From Candidatus Kapaibacterium sp. (GTDB taxonomy: Bacteria > Bacteroidota > Ignavibacteria > Kapaibacteriales > WFXC01): DNA of 57,591 nucleotides. The notes beneath the pieces were generated by a model. The model was not told the DNA's origin. It ran no database searches and worked only from the letters and a program-made list of their open reading frames with translations. Shown one piece after another: positions 1-9,372 of this stretch (positions are counted from its first letter, which is position 1; each line of letters begins with the position of its first letter). Made by a program: the position numbers and the translations under genes. The stretch spans positions 1-57,591 of the forward strand of contig JALWJX010000040.1 of assembly GCA_026996895.1 (NCBI GenBank), written 5' to 3'.

Positions 1-84
1 GAGGGGTTGAGCAGCGGGATACATTTTGTGCGTTTGCGGAGCGGGCGGTATATGAAAGTGGTACCGGTGTGGGTGGTGAAGTAG
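1..84 (+). CDS. 3' end of a secreted protein with type IX secretion C-terminal sorting domain (partial)
   Basis: Only the last 27 codons are present, read from base 1 in frame and ending in TAG at 82-84. The peptide runs LSSGIHFVRLRSGRYMK and then a hydrophobic tail ending VWVVK. The order Leu-x-x-Gly-hydrophobic-x-hydrophobic-Val-Arg-Leu followed by Gly-Arg-Tyr and a final beta strand ending in Lys is the usual end of a Por (type IX) secretion C-terminal sorting domain, and it closely parallels the ends of the proteins at 18520 and 24994. The rest of the protein lies outside the window, so its function cannot be told. The frame stays open to the window edge, but 27 codons is short evidence on its own. 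Confidence 0.6.
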   Translation, partial: EGLSSGIHFVRLRSGRYMKVVPVWVVK

Positions 85-133
85 GAGAAGGAAAGCAGGG
101 TTGCAGGCAGAAGCGGCGGTAGCGATTTGAAGC

Positions 134-1108
134 TCAGGAGCCGGATGCTGCAGCAGAAGAGATCGGGACGGACGTTGCAAAGGAGGCGATTTGTTCCAGC
201 GGTGATGGCTCGGCAATGAGCTGGTGGAACGCTTCTTCCAGCGGCGTTGGTTGCCACTGGAGCGTACGCTGGAGCTTAGCAGCATTGAGCGATACGTCTC
301 GCACACGGGTTGTATATTCAGGCACTTCTTCCATCGTGGTTTCTATGATGCCGGTGGTGGGAATGTCCGCAATGTGGCAAAACCGGCGGACGAAGTCGAC
401 CCGGTTGATCCGTTCCGGACCACCAACGTGGAAGAGCTGACGCCAGTGCTGCGCCTGCCACAGTCGGAGAATGGCATCGGCAACATCGGAAACCAGAACG
501 GGAGAGCGATATTGATCGGTAAACAGCCGCACTGTTTTTCCCTGTCGCAATGCCTCACTGGCAAATCCCGGATAGCCGGGATTCCAGGGTAGTGGATGCC
601 CGAACATCAGGGACGTTCGAACAATGATCCACCGGGACAACAGCACCTGCCGCTGGAAGAGGGATTCCGCCAATAACTTCGTACGTCCGTATTCGATGAT
701 TGGCTTTGCCACATCTTCCTCACCGTAATTGCCTTTTTGCCCGTCGAAGACCAGATCGGTGGAAAGGAAGACCACTGGAATTTCCAGTGCCGTAGCAACA
801 CCAATCACGTTACTGGTTCCCACCACATTCATTTCCAGCGCCCGCACCGGGTGTTGCTCCGCTTGCAGGGGATTGGAATAGGCAGCCGAATGGATGATGA
901 GATCCGGCTGGAAATGTCGAACAGCGCTGAACAGTTCCTCCTGATTCAAAATATTTGCCTGCACCACCCACGCTGCTAACGGTGTATGGGCATAGAGCAC
1001 GGGTTGCCGGGTTCCCAGCGCAACCTGATAGCCACGCTGCAGGAACACGGCAGCAGCGTGGACTCCGAAAAATCCCGTGCCGCCAGTCAGAAAAATTCGC
1101 TGTGCCAT
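134..1108 (-). CDS. NAD(P)-dependent sugar-nucleotide reductase, RmlD-like extended SDR
   Basis: A 324-residue extended short-chain dehydrogenase/reductase. The N-terminus has the Rossmann motif LTGGTGFFG and the middle has the catalytic Tyr-x-x-x-Lys as YGRTK, preceded by the strand ending FLSTDLVFDG that is typical of RmlD-type dTDP-4-dehydrorhamnose reductases. RmlD proteins reduce a 4-keto sugar nucleotide during deoxysugar synthesis for surface polysaccharides; the exact substrate cannot be read here. The frame opens 9 codons further upstream at 1135, but the Met at 1108 directly precedes the Rossmann strand (MAQRIFLTGG) and fits the family. No rmlA/B/C neighbours are visible, so a role as a general sugar epimerase/reductase is equally possible. 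The window's other end carries a related SDR (56967-57591). Confidence 0.75.
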   Translation of the reverse strand: MAQRIFLTGGTGFFGVHAAAVFLQRGYQVALGTRQPVLYAHTPLAAWVVQANILNQEELFSAVRHFQPDLIIHSAAYSNPLQAEQHPVRALEMNVVGTSNVIGVATALEIPVVFLSTDLVFDGQKGNYGEEDVAKPIIEYGRTKLLAESLFQRQVLLSRWIIVRTSLMFGHPLPWNPGYPGFASEALRQGKTVRLFTDQYRSPVLVSDVADAILRLWQAQHWRQLFHVGGPERINRVDFVRRFCHIADIPTTGIIETTMEEVPEYTTRVRDVSLNAAKLQRTLQWQPTPLEEAFHQLIAEPSPLEQIASFATSVPISSAAASGS

Positions 1109-1245
1109 CCCGCTATGCGACCCTCTGCCCCGCAATTGTTGAAACTGCGATTTTTGCCTGAGGCTTTTCTCTCACCCCGATCCCTTCACGATATTGCACG
1201 ACACATCAACGTATGCTGCTATTATCGACCGTATGCCCCGGAAAT

Positions 1246-2649
1246 TCAACGGTGCTTCTGCGTCGACTGCTGCGCCATCGTCGCTGCCAGCAATTCATAG
1301 AATACTGCAACGGTCTCCATTCCCCGGTAAAAATTGTCCAGGTGAAAATGCTCATTTGGCGAGTGGGCATTTTCCGTCGGCAGCGCAAACCCCATCAAAA
1401 CCGGTGTTGCCTCCAACTGCTTCTGGAACAAACTCACGATCGGAATAGAGCCGCCTTCCCGAATCAGGTATGCGGAGGTTTGATAGACCGTCTCCAGTGC
1501 TTTCAATGCCACCTGAATCGGGGGACTTTCAGGATCCACCAGCACGGGATCACCACCGTAGAGATCCAGCACGTCAATTTCCACCGTTGGTGGTGCCAGG
1601 TACTGCAAATACCGGATCGTTTTTTGCGCAATATCTGCCGGGGATTGATCCGGCACCAACCGCATCGAGATTTTCGCTCCAGCCGCTGCCGGGATAATTG
1701 TTTTTGCTCCTTTCCCCTGAAACCCGCTCCACAGTCCATTGACATCCAGGGTCGGGCGAGTCCACAACCACTCTACCGGTGAGTACCCTGCTTCACCATA
1801 CAGCATCGGAACGCCGATGGAGTGAGCAAATGCTGCTGGATCAAACGGGACCTGCGCCAGCGCCTGCTGTTCCAGCTCGGAGAGTGGGCGCACATCATCA
1901 TAAAAACCGGGGATGGTGATCCGCCCATACCGATCTTTAAGCTGAGCAATCATCCAGCTCAACACGTTTGCCGGATTATCCACGGCACCACCGAAAGAGC
2001 CAGAGTGAAGATCGCGCCGTGGACCGCGAACGTGGAGTTCTACATACGCCAGTCCCCGCAGTCCATAGCAGACTGCCGGCTTTTCCGGTCCCAGCATTGC
2101 CGTATCAGAAATCAGCACGACATCCGCATCCAGCATCTGCCGATGCTGCTTGACAAAATCTCCCAGATGCACGCTCCCGATTTCCTCTTCCCCTTCAATC
2201 AGCACTTTGACATTCACCGGCAACCGTCCTTCAACGCGCAGCCATGCTTCCAGCGCTTTCAGTTGCAGCCACACCTGCCCTTTATCATCCATTGCGCCAC
2301 GGGCATAGATGGCACCATCGCGGATGGTGGGACGAAAAGGAGGCGAATCCCACAGATCCACGGGGTCTACCGGCTGCACATCATAGTGTCCATACACCAA
2401 CACCGTTGGCGCCTGCGCTCCCGCTTCCAGCCATTCGCCATAGACAACCGGATGTCCTTCGGTCGGAAATAGCTGCACATTCTGCAATCCAAGCATCTGC
2501 AAATGATCTCGCAACCACGAAGCGCATAACTGCACATCCTCCTTTCGGGAAGGATCGGTACTGATGCTGGGAAACTGCAAAAACGTAATAAGCTCGTCCA
2601 GAAACCGCTCCTGATTGGTGCGAAGAAATGTCCGAACCGCTTCACTCAT
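1246..2649 (-). CDS. M20 family metallodipeptidase
   Basis: A 467-residue di-zinc peptidase of the M20 (ArgE/DapE/CNDP-like) family. The metal and catalytic motifs are all visible: YGHYDVQPVDP with the first His ligand and catalytic Asp, GAMDDKGQ with the bridging Asp, EGEEEIGS with the catalytic base Glu, and a late SPNEHFHLDNF with the last His. The dimerisation lid domain lies between the last two. Length and motif spacing match the 'dipeptidase' subgroup of about 450-470 residues, cytosolic enzymes that hydrolyse a range of dipeptides. No signal peptide is visible. The stop sits about 110 bases from the RmlD-like gene, and the start lies 22 bases after the stop of the upstream YbhN-like gene, so those two are probably co-transcribed. 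Confidence 0.9.
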   Translation of the reverse strand: MSEAVRTFLRTNQERFLDELITFLQFPSISTDPSRKEDVQLCASWLRDHLQMLGLQNVQLFPTEGHPVVYGEWLEAGAQAPTVLVYGHYDVQPVDPVDLWDSPPFRPTIRDGAIYARGAMDDKGQVWLQLKALEAWLRVEGRLPVNVKVLIEGEEEIGSVHLGDFVKQHRQMLDADVVLISDTAMLGPEKPAVCYGLRGLAYVELHVRGPRRDLHSGSFGGAVDNPANVLSWMIAQLKDRYGRITIPGFYDDVRPLSELEQQALAQVPFDPAAFAHSIGVPMLYGEAGYSPVEWLWTRPTLDVNGLWSGFQGKGAKTIIPAAAGAKISMRLVPDQSPADIAQKTIRYLQYLAPPTVEIDVLDLYGGDPVLVDPESPPIQVALKALETVYQTSAYLIREGGSIPIVSLFQKQLEATPVLMGFALPTENAHSPNEHFHLDNFYRGMETVAVFYELLAATMAQQSTQKHR

Positions 2650-2671
2650 TCTTCCACTCCTCTGGCTACTG

Positions 2672-3715
2672 TCACAAACGTTCCGATCTTTGTTTCCATA
2701 ACGATCCTTTCGCCTGTTCCCGGAGCAAAAACCCCGTGCCGAGAATCAGGGCAACACCGTACATTCCAACGGCGTGGGCAATTGTTGCGTACGCCAGCGC
2801 TGTTTCCGGCGACAGTCCATACAACGTATGCAACGTTGCTTTCGTGATGGAATGGTACACACCAATGGCGCCCGGTGTTGGCGCAATAGCAATGCCAATG
2901 CTGGTAACAAAGCAGAGAAAGTTTGCATCCACAAAGCTGAGCGGTGACTGGTATTGAAAGTCGAAAGCAAAAAACAGCACGTACAGCGAGAGAATGTAGA
3001 GCATCCACATTACGGCTGTCTGAAGCGTCAGCGCCAGATACTGCCGCGGCGAGCTTAGAATGGAAAATCCCTGCTTAAACCGATCCAGCACCTGAAGCGC
3101 ACGATGGTAAAACGTCGTTGAGATGCGTTTCAGGGTCACCCGCAACACCCGTTGAATCACCGTTGTCCGCAACAGCAGATACAGGATCACGATAATTCCT
3201 GCAAAGGGAATCAGCAACGTATTGACAAAGCTGCGGCTGAAGTCCGGAAACAGCAGTTGCAACTCTTTCTGGTAGAACACAAAGACAAAGAAACCCAGGA
3301 TGAGAATGCTCAAGATGTCAATAATGCGCTCTACCACCACGGTTGCTAGGGAGGAGGTCATCGACAACTGTTCATTGCGACTCAGCACGTACGGACGCAG
3401 CAATTCGCCGGATCGCGGGATGAGCAGGTTAAAAAAGTAGCCAACCATTGTTGCCGAAAAAGCATTGACCAGTGAAATGCCCGGCGCAATGGGGGAAAGG
3501 ATCGTTCGCCACCGCTGTGCTCGAATGAGATGCGCCACAGCGGTACAGGCGCCGGAGAACACCAGCCATTGCCATCGAACCTGGATCAGGGTTTGCCAGA
3601 ACTGTGTCCACTCGATTCCCTGAATGGCATAATAGACAGAGCCAACCAGAATAGCGGTTGAAAAAGCATACTTCAACCACCGCTGCACTCTCCGATTCTT
3701 TCCCTGCTCTGCCAC
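2672..3715 (-). CDS. YbhN/lysylphosphatidylglycerol synthase transmembrane-region family protein
   Basis: A 347-residue polytopic membrane protein with about eight hydrophobic segments. It begins with a basic cytosolic stretch and a first helix near residues 15-33, then has the family hallmark of a helix followed by HLIRAQRWRTIL, and near residue 95 the NLLIPRSGELLRPYVLSRN segment that defines the flippase-like/UPF0104 domain. A late conserved stretch PTPGAIGVYHSITKA is also typical. The family comprises the membrane half of MprF and stand-alone relatives implicated in moving lipids or lipid-linked sugars; the substrate here is unknown. It lacks the MprF synthase domain. It is the first gene of a probable two-gene unit with the M20 dipeptidase. 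Confidence 0.8.
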   Translation of the reverse strand: MAEQGKNRRVQRWLKYAFSTAILVGSVYYAIQGIEWTQFWQTLIQVRWQWLVFSGACTAVAHLIRAQRWRTILSPIAPGISLVNAFSATMVGYFFNLLIPRSGELLRPYVLSRNEQLSMTSSLATVVVERIIDILSILILGFFVFVFYQKELQLLFPDFSRSFVNTLLIPFAGIIVILYLLLRTTVIQRVLRVTLKRISTTFYHRALQVLDRFKQGFSILSSPRQYLALTLQTAVMWMLYILSLYVLFFAFDFQYQSPLSFVDANFLCFVTSIGIAIAPTPGAIGVYHSITKATLHTLYGLSPETALAYATIAHAVGMYGVALILGTGFLLREQAKGSLWKQRSERL

Positions 3716-4027
3716 CAGCCTACCGCGCCCCTATGGAACAACTCTGTTACGCAGCGTGTCACTGCCAGTCCACGGAACAATGCTCGAGCTGTTGGATGCT
3801 GCGATCGGCAAACTCCTCATCGAATCACCGTCATTCCATGGCACAATCTTCGAAGCACGAGCGCAATCGCTCCCAACTCCCGGCATTGAAGCATACTCCA
3901 GCGCTGCTGTTAAACGCAGGGAATCACCATCACAGCACTCTTCAGAGGTTCTTTGCCGCTGCGTTCCTCCGGACACATTGCAGCGCCCCTTTTTCTCCCA
4001 ATGTGTCAGCATATCTCTTTTCATCGT
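3716..4027. other. 312-base intergenic region without a convincing gene
   Basis: Lies between uvrA and the YbhN-like gene, both on the minus strand. A 97-codon minus-strand ORF (3731-4024) can be opened here, but it is rich in Ser, Arg and Asp, matches no family I know, and its repeated motif IVPW(N/T)..D reflects a direct repeat in the DNA (listed separately). I see no terminator hairpin with a T tract and no clear promoter. Confidence 0.5.
3759..3853. repeat. Imperfect direct repeat pair, about 29 bp, period 66
   Basis: Bases 3759-3787 and 3825-3853 match at 22 of 29 positions by my hand alignment, sharing the cores CACxG, TCCAxGG and ACAAT. Offset is 66 bases. A weaker third similarity starts near 3731. 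The sequence is unrelated to the other intergenic repeat pairs in the window, but the spacing is the same (see findings). Confidence 0.45.
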
Positions 4028-6907
4028 TCACGATGAAACAACCGGTTGCACGGTGGACACTTTTGAATCGGTGCGATGTGGTGACAACAAAGGTGCTAAG
4101 AATTTCCCCGTGATGGATGCCTCAGTCGCCGCTATCTGTTCCGGTGGTCCAGCCGCAACCACGTGGCCGCCGCGATCGCCCCCTTCCGGACCCAGATCAA
4201 TGACCCAATCCGCCACTTTGACAACTTCCAGATTGTGCTCCACCACAACCACGGTATGTCCCTTCCGCACCAGCGCCTGCACAGCATCCAGCAGTCTGGC
4301 GACATCTTCAAAGTGCAAGCCGGTGGTCGGCTCATCCAGCAGGAACAAAATCTTCTCCGTTGCATTTTTACCAGCCGCCAGATGGGACACCAGCTTCAGC
4401 CGCTGTGCCTCACCGCCCGACAGAGTGGTCAGCGGCTGCCCCAGGCGCAGATAATCCAGCCCCACTGTCTGCAGCAGTTGCAGGGGGCGGGTAATACGCG
4501 GGAAACCGGCAAAAAACGCCAGTGCTTCTGAAACGGTCATCTGGAGCACATCCACAATGGATTTGCCCCGGTAGCGAACATCCAGCACATCGGAGCGGTA
4601 GCGGGTACCGTGACAGGCTTCACATTCGATGAGCACATCTGCCAGGAACTGCATTTCTATCCGAATCCATCCTTCCCCCTGGCAGGTGGGGCAACGTCCG
4701 CCGGAGGGGGAATTAAAAGAAAACATTTTCGGCTCCCATCCTCGATGCTGTGCCGCTGGCTGGGCAGCGAACAACCGGCGAATTTCATCAAATGCTTTCG
4801 TATACGTTGCCGGGGTGGATCGGGAAGAGCGACTGATGGGAGATTGATCGACCAATTCGACCGCATCGATCCATTGTAACCCTTCAATTGTGTCGAAGCA
4901 TCCCACTTCCGAAACGGGCAATCCCTTCAGCCGCCGCACACCTTTGTACAGCACATCGTACAGCACCGTACTTTTGCCCGATCCACTAACGCCCGTAATC
5001 GCCACCAGGCAACCCAGCGGTATGGAAATGTCCTCTCCTTTCAAATTATGCTGCCGCGGTTTTCGCACTACCAGCCACTGATTACCGGGAGTGCGGCGCC
5101 GCTTCGGTACGGCAATTTTTTTGCGTCCCGACAAATAGGCAGCCGTCAGCGTATCGGCACGCTCCAGTTCGGCAGGCGTTCCCTGAAAAACAACCGTTCC
5201 TCCCCGCTCTCCCGCTCCAGGTCCCAGTTCAACGATGTGGTCGGCACTCCGAATGACATCCGCATCGTGCTCTACAACAATCACGGTGTTTCCGATCGAT
5301 CGCAAATGGAACAGGACGTTGAGCAGACGGTGAATGTCGCGCGGATGCAATCCGATGCTGGGTTCATCCAGCACGTAGAGTGTGCCGGTAAGGGTCGAAC
5401 TGAGCGCTGTTGCCAGATTGATCCGCTGCACTTCGCCGCCGGAGAGCGTATGCGCCAGACGATCCAGGGTGAGGTAATGCAATCCAATATCCAGCAGCAC
5501 CGCCAGCCGTCGGCGAATCTCCTGCAACACCCGTTCGGCAATCTGCTGCTCTGCAGGCGACAACTCCAGGGTGTCAAAGAAAGCGGCGGCTTCGGCAATG
5601 GTCATTCGCACAACTTCGACAATGGAGCGTCCGCCAACGAAAACCTGTCGGGCAGAAGTCCGTAACCGCGACCCTCCGCACGCCGGGCACCGGGTATAGC
5701 CACGGTAGCGACTGAGAAAAACCCGCGCCTGAATCTTATGCGCTTTCTGTTCCAGCATCTGGAAAAATCCCCGAATTCCCGGGTACTCATCTGCTCCATC
5801 CCAGAGAATCCGGAGCGCCTGCGGATCCAGACTGCGAATTGGCTTATCCAGCGGGATGCCATACCGTTTTGCTATCCGAATCAGCAGTGCCTGATATCGG
5901 GACCCTTTGGGCGTCTGAAATGGATGGATCGCTCCTTCCAGCAACGACCGTTCTTTGTTGGGAATCACCAGATTTTCATCGATGCCGATGCTGCGTCCAA
6001 ATCCCTGACATTTTGGACAGGCACCAACGGGATTGTTGAAGGAAAAAAGCTGTGGACGCGGCTCTTCGTACGGAATGCCGCAATAGGTGCATTCGTACCG
6101 ATTGGAAAAGACCTCCTGCCGCTCCTGCGTCAGATTCCGAACAATGCATTTGCCGTCCCCGTAGCGAAACGCCTGCTCCAGCGCCTCTGCCAGCCGGGAA
6201 CGCGCCTCTTCTTCGTCGCGGTACACCAGCCGATCAATGAGTACAAACACCCGTTCACGTGGTGTGCGCAGAATCGTCTCACGATCCTCTGCAATCTCGC
6301 TATCGAAGATAGTAGTCTCTTCACCAAGCACAAAGCGGAAGAAACCAGCACTGCGGAGCGACAGCAGTTGCTGCTCCCAATCGCTGTGTTCAACTCGTGG
6401 CAATGGGATCAAAATGTACAGCCGGTCGCCTTCCTTCAGGGATTCCTGCAACGTTCGCAGCGCAATTTCGGGTGTATCACGCTGCACCGTACGCCCGCAC
6501 TCTTTACAACGGGTTTTCCCGATCCGACCGTAAAGCAGTCGCAAATAGTCGTAGACTTCCGTCATTGTCCCCACCGTTGAACGGGGATTTTTCGGCACTC
6601 CCTTTTGCTCAATCGCAATCGCTGGTGGAATGCCGACGATGCGGTCAACGTCCGGTTTCTGCATACGATCCAGAAACTGACGGGCATAGGCAGAAAGGGA
6701 TTCCACGAACCGCCGCTGTCCCTCCGCATAAATGGTGTCGAAAGCCAGGGAAGATTTGCCCGACCCGGAAACACCACAAATCACCGTCAGTGCACCGCGG
6801 GGAATCTCCAGCGAAAGGTTCTTCAAATTGTGCGTCCTCGCCCCTTTAACGACAATCGCACCACGACTGAAAATCGTTCGTTTCGTTCGTTGCCCTTTGC
6901 CTGCCAA
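4028..6907 (-). CDS. uvrA: Excinuclease ABC subunit A
   Basis: UvrA is the damage-sensing ATPase dimer of nucleotide excision repair; it loads UvrB onto lesions. Two ABC modules are present, each with a Walker A (GVSGSGKSS and GVSGSGKST) and an ABC signature (LSGGEVQRINLA and LSGGEAQRLKLV), plus the D-loop/Walker B LDEPSIGLHPRD and LDEPTTGLHFED. Zinc-binding cysteine pairs are seen at CTYCG...CPKC in the first half and CPTCQG...CEACHG in the second. The frame is open far upstream to 7627, but that extension runs antisense through the divergent membrane gene and is low-complexity, so I place the start near a TTG at 6905-6907 (about 959 residues, normal for the family). No ATG or GTG lies closer to the conserved VVKGARTHNLKN start, so the exact start is uncertain. 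Confidence 0.93.
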   Translation of the reverse strand: MAGKGQRTKRTIFSRGAIVVKGARTHNLKNLSLEIPRGALTVICGVSGSGKSSLAFDTIYAEGQRRFVESLSAYARQFLDRMQKPDVDRIVGIPPAIAIEQKGVPKNPRSTVGTMTEVYDYLRLLYGRIGKTRCKECGRTVQRDTPEIALRTLQESLKEGDRLYILIPLPRVEHSDWEQQLLSLRSAGFFRFVLGEETTIFDSEIAEDRETILRTPRERVFVLIDRLVYRDEEEARSRLAEALEQAFRYGDGKCIVRNLTQERQEVFSNRYECTYCGIPYEEPRPQLFSFNNPVGACPKCQGFGRSIGIDENLVIPNKERSLLEGAIHPFQTPKGSRYQALLIRIAKRYGIPLDKPIRSLDPQALRILWDGADEYPGIRGFFQMLEQKAHKIQARVFLSRYRGYTRCPACGGSRLRTSARQVFVGGRSIVEVVRMTIAEAAAFFDTLELSPAEQQIAERVLQEIRRRLAVLLDIGLHYLTLDRLAHTLSGGEVQRINLATALSSTLTGTLYVLDEPSIGLHPRDIHRLLNVLFHLRSIGNTVIVVEHDADVIRSADHIVELGPGAGERGGTVVFQGTPAELERADTLTAAYLSGRKKIAVPKRRRTPGNQWLVVRKPRQHNLKGEDISIPLGCLVAITGVSGSGKSTVLYDVLYKGVRRLKGLPVSEVGCFDTIEGLQWIDAVELVDQSPISRSSRSTPATYTKAFDEIRRLFAAQPAAQHRGWEPKMFSFNSPSGGRCPTCQGEGWIRIEMQFLADVLIECEACHGTRYRSDVLDVRYRGKSIVDVLQMTVSEALAFFAGFPRITRPLQLLQTVGLDYLRLGQPLTTLSGGEAQRLKLVSHLAAGKNATEKILFLLDEPTTGLHFEDVARLLDAVQALVRKGHTVVVVEHNLEVVKVADWVIDLGPEGGDRGGHVVAAGPPEQIAATEASITGKFLAPLLSPHRTDSKVSTVQPVVSS

Positions 6908-6949
6908 AGCGGTTGTCTGAGGATATTGTTCAACAGTCCAAAAGAGGCT

Positions 6950-7609
6950 ATGACGAAAGGATGGGCGCAAACAGTGAAAACGGCGTGGGGAGCGTACTGG
7001 CAAGACCGTATTTTTCGCCGCTCCCTTGCCGGCGCACTCGTAGTGAGCATTCTGACCCTCATCGCCTTTTCCCGGCTGCTCCTCTGGATCGAGCAACGAC
7101 CAGGCGTTATTCTGCCGGATCCACTGCTCCGGTTTTCGCCAGTCGATCTCACCTGGTTGAGCTTTGCGGCGATCTATGGCGGGATCCTCCTTGCCATCTG
7201 GAAACTCCTGCCAGATCCACCCCGGCTTCTGACGGGCATCATCGCCTATACCCTGCTGCTCTGGATCCGCTCCCTCACCCTGTGGCTGACGCCGCTGGAT
7301 CCACCGCCAACGATGATCCTGCTCCGCGATCCGCTCGTCGAATGGATCGGTACTGGCGGCACTACCCTCAGCCGGGATCTGTTCTTCTCCGGACACACCG
7401 CAGGACTGGTACTGCTCACCCTCATTCTTCCTCCATCCCGGATCCGATGGATGATGGCGGGGCTGGCAACTACCGTCGGGATAGCCGTGATCGCCCAGCA
7501 CGTGCACTACAGCATCGACGTTGTAGCTGCTCCCTTCTTCGCCGCCGGTGCTGCTGCGCTCGGCAAGCGCCTGGTACGCCGTCTCCATATCACTCGCCAA
7601 TTGCCGTGA
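6950..7609 (+). CDS. PAP2-like membrane phosphatase, sphingomyelin-synthase-type C-terminal motif
   Basis: A 219-residue protein with about six hydrophobic segments. The catalytic motifs are FFSGHTAGLVL and, about 40 residues later, HVHYSIDVVAAP. The pairing of Ser-Gly-His-Thr with His-Tyr-x-x-Asp-Val is the signature of the PAP2_C/sphingomyelin-synthase-related branch of the PAP2 superfamily, in which the two His and the Asp form the catalytic triad for phosphate or head-group transfer on lipids. The substrate in this organism is unknown. The ATG at 6950 is preceded by AAGAGG; the frame is open upstream, but that part is antisense to uvrA. Only about 42 bases separate it from the divergent uvrA start, so their promoters must be compact or overlapping. 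Confidence 0.75.
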   Translation: MTKGWAQTVKTAWGAYWQDRIFRRSLAGALVVSILTLIAFSRLLLWIEQRPGVILPDPLLRFSPVDLTWLSFAAIYGGILLAIWKLLPDPPRLLTGIIAYTLLLWIRSLTLWLTPLDPPPTMILLRDPLVEWIGTGGTTLSRDLFFSGHTAGLVLLTLILPPSRIRWMMAGLATTVGIAVIAQHVHYSIDVVAAPFFAAGAAALGKRLVRRLHITRQLP

Positions 7610-7821
7610 TGGTTGCGAAAAGTGCAATAGGTGCGTTGCAAACCTCCATTCACAACGCCGCCAGCGAAGCAGTGGGCTGGCAATGGTTATACCCGGACCT
7701 GTAAAATGATGCCAGGTAGCCGGAAGGATTTGTTGAAGATCGGGTGGGACGTTCTGCTTTCGCGTTCTTCGCCTCTGATATTCGTCTGTTGACCACTCTT
7801 AGAACGAACTGAGGGACACTG

Positions 7822-9372
7822 ATGAAACCGTCGCAAATCTTCCTGCCGACGATCGATGAAATGGATCGTCCACGTTCGAACTGCGGGGTCGTTGGAGTGT
7901 ACGGTCATCCGCAGGCAGCAGTGATGGTGTATTACGCACTCCACGCCCTGCAACACCGGGGACAGGAAGCTGCGGGAATCGTTGCCGCCCGGCGGGATCC
8001 ACTGACGCAGAAAATCCGGTTCTACGCCCATCGGGATAAAGGACTGGTGCTGGAGGTTTTCAGCAATCCCGCCATTCTCAAGGATCACCTTGCCGGCTCA
8101 ATGGCAATTGGGCACAACCGGTATTCCACAACCGGAGGCACCGATGTTCGTGCCAATATTCAGCCCTTTGCCATTCGATATCGCAAGGGCAATTTAGCCC
8201 TTTCCCACAATGGAAATTTGACCAACACCCGCCAGTTACGGGAGCAATTGCAGCAGGAAGGGGCAATTTTCCAGAGTTCCACCGATACAGAAATTTTTCT
8301 CCACCTGATCGCCCGCAGCCGAGCAGAAGATCCCATCGAGCAGATCTTAGAAGCACTCCGCACCGTGCGTGGCGCTTATGCTCTGGTAATGATGACTGAT
8401 ACGCAACTCTTAGCAGCCCGGGATCCATACGGCATCCGCCCATTAGCGATTGGTAGAATTCCGCTGGAGGCTGGCAAATGGGCGTACATTGTCGCATCGG
8501 AAACCTGCGCCTTCGATATTATCGGTGCGGAGTATGTGCGCGATGTTCGACACAATGAACTGATCGTTATCGATCAGGAAACGCTGGAGACCGGCACGAT
8601 TCACTCCTTTTCCATCCAGCCCAGCACTCCTACTGCCCGCCACTGCATTTTCGAATACGTCTACTTTGCTCGCCCCGATAGCACAATCTTTGGACACAGC
8701 GTCGACAAAGTTCGGCGACGGCTGGGGAAACGGCTGGCAGAAGAAGCACCGGTGTATCCTTCCGACGAGAAAAAAGTTGTTGTGATGGGTGTACCGGACA
8801 GTGCGAACACGGCTTCACTGGGTTATGCACAGCAACTGGCAAAGCAGGAAATTCCGTCGAAATACGAGATCGGGCTCATCCGCAGTCACTACATTGGACG
8901 AACGTTTATCGCCCCCGGACAGGATGCCCGGGAAATCCGGGTCAAAGCCAAATTCAATCCGGTCGCTGGCGTGCTGCGCAACCGGACGGTCGTGATGGTG
9001 GACGATTCCATCGTGCGGGGGACAACCGCCAAAGCCCTGGTGCAACTGGTACGCTCCACGGGCTTAAAGGAGCTCCACCTGCGCATTTCTTCCCCACCGG
9101 TGCGTTTCCCCTGCCACTACGGAATGGATTTTCCCAGCTACGAAGAGTTGATCGCCAACCATTTCCAGAGCGACCAGCAGCGGATTGGACAGGAGCTGGG
9201 CGCTGACTCCCTGCACTACCTTTCCCTTCAGGGCTTGCACGCAGCAGTTTCCCAGGAAGAGGGGATCGGGTACTGCGATGCGTGCTTTACCGGAAACTAT
9301 CCCGTGCCGATCGAAGAAGATGCGCACAAAGACGATCTGGATGTGGAAATGACCATCGAAATGCCTGGATGA
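7822..9372 (+). CDS. purF: Amidophosphoribosyltransferase
   Basis: Catalyses the first committed step of purine synthesis, moving the glutamine amide nitrogen onto PRPP. The N-terminal glutaminase nucleophile is Cys21 in RSNCGVVGVYG, implying removal of a short propeptide (starting at the Met codon 7861 would leave a 7-residue one). The C-terminal phosphoribosyltransferase domain has the PRPP loop VVMVDDSIVRGTT near residues 391-402. Four cysteines matching the 4Fe-4S ligands of the Bacillus-type enzyme are present: Cys275, Cys431, Cys485 and Cys488 (GYCDACFTGNYP). This suggests the oxygen-sensitive, iron-sulfur, propeptide-bearing class. GAGGG precedes the ATG. Its stop overlaps the next start (ATGA at 9369), so the two are translationally coupled. 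Confidence 0.95.
   Translation: MKPSQIFLPTIDEMDRPRSNCGVVGVYGHPQAAVMVYYALHALQHRGQEAAGIVAARRDPLTQKIRFYAHRDKGLVLEVFSNPAILKDHLAGSMAIGHNRYSTTGGTDVRANIQPFAIRYRKGNLALSHNGNLTNTRQLREQLQQEGAIFQSSTDTEIFLHLIARSRAEDPIEQILEALRTVRGAYALVMMTDTQLLAARDPYGIRPLAIGRIPLEAGKWAYIVASETCAFDIIGAEYVRDVRHNELIVIDQETLETGTIHSFSIQPSTPTARHCIFEYVYFARPDSTIFGHSVDKVRRRLGKRLAEEAPVYPSDEKKVVVMGVPDSANTASLGYAQQLAKQEIPSKYEIGLIRSHYIGRTFIAPGQDAREIRVKAKFNPVAGVLRNRTVVMVDDSIVRGTTAKALVQLVRSTGLKELHLRISSPPVRFPCHYGMDFPSYEELIANHFQSDQQRIGQELGADSLHYLSLQGLHAAVSQEEGIGYCDACFTGNYPVPIEEDAHKDDLDVEMTIEMPG

Noticed and set aside
3731-4024. 97-codon minus-strand ORF
   Set aside because: No homology signal; its repeated IVPW motif follows from the DNA repeat pair in the gap.
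5738-6580. 280-codon plus-strand ORF inside uvrA
   Set aside because: Antisense shadow of a conserved UvrA region with no recognisable domain or start signal.
6910-7627. Upstream extension of the uvrA frame by 240 codons
   Set aside because: Low-complexity translation lying antisense to the well-supported PAP2-like gene; UvrA homologues do not have it.
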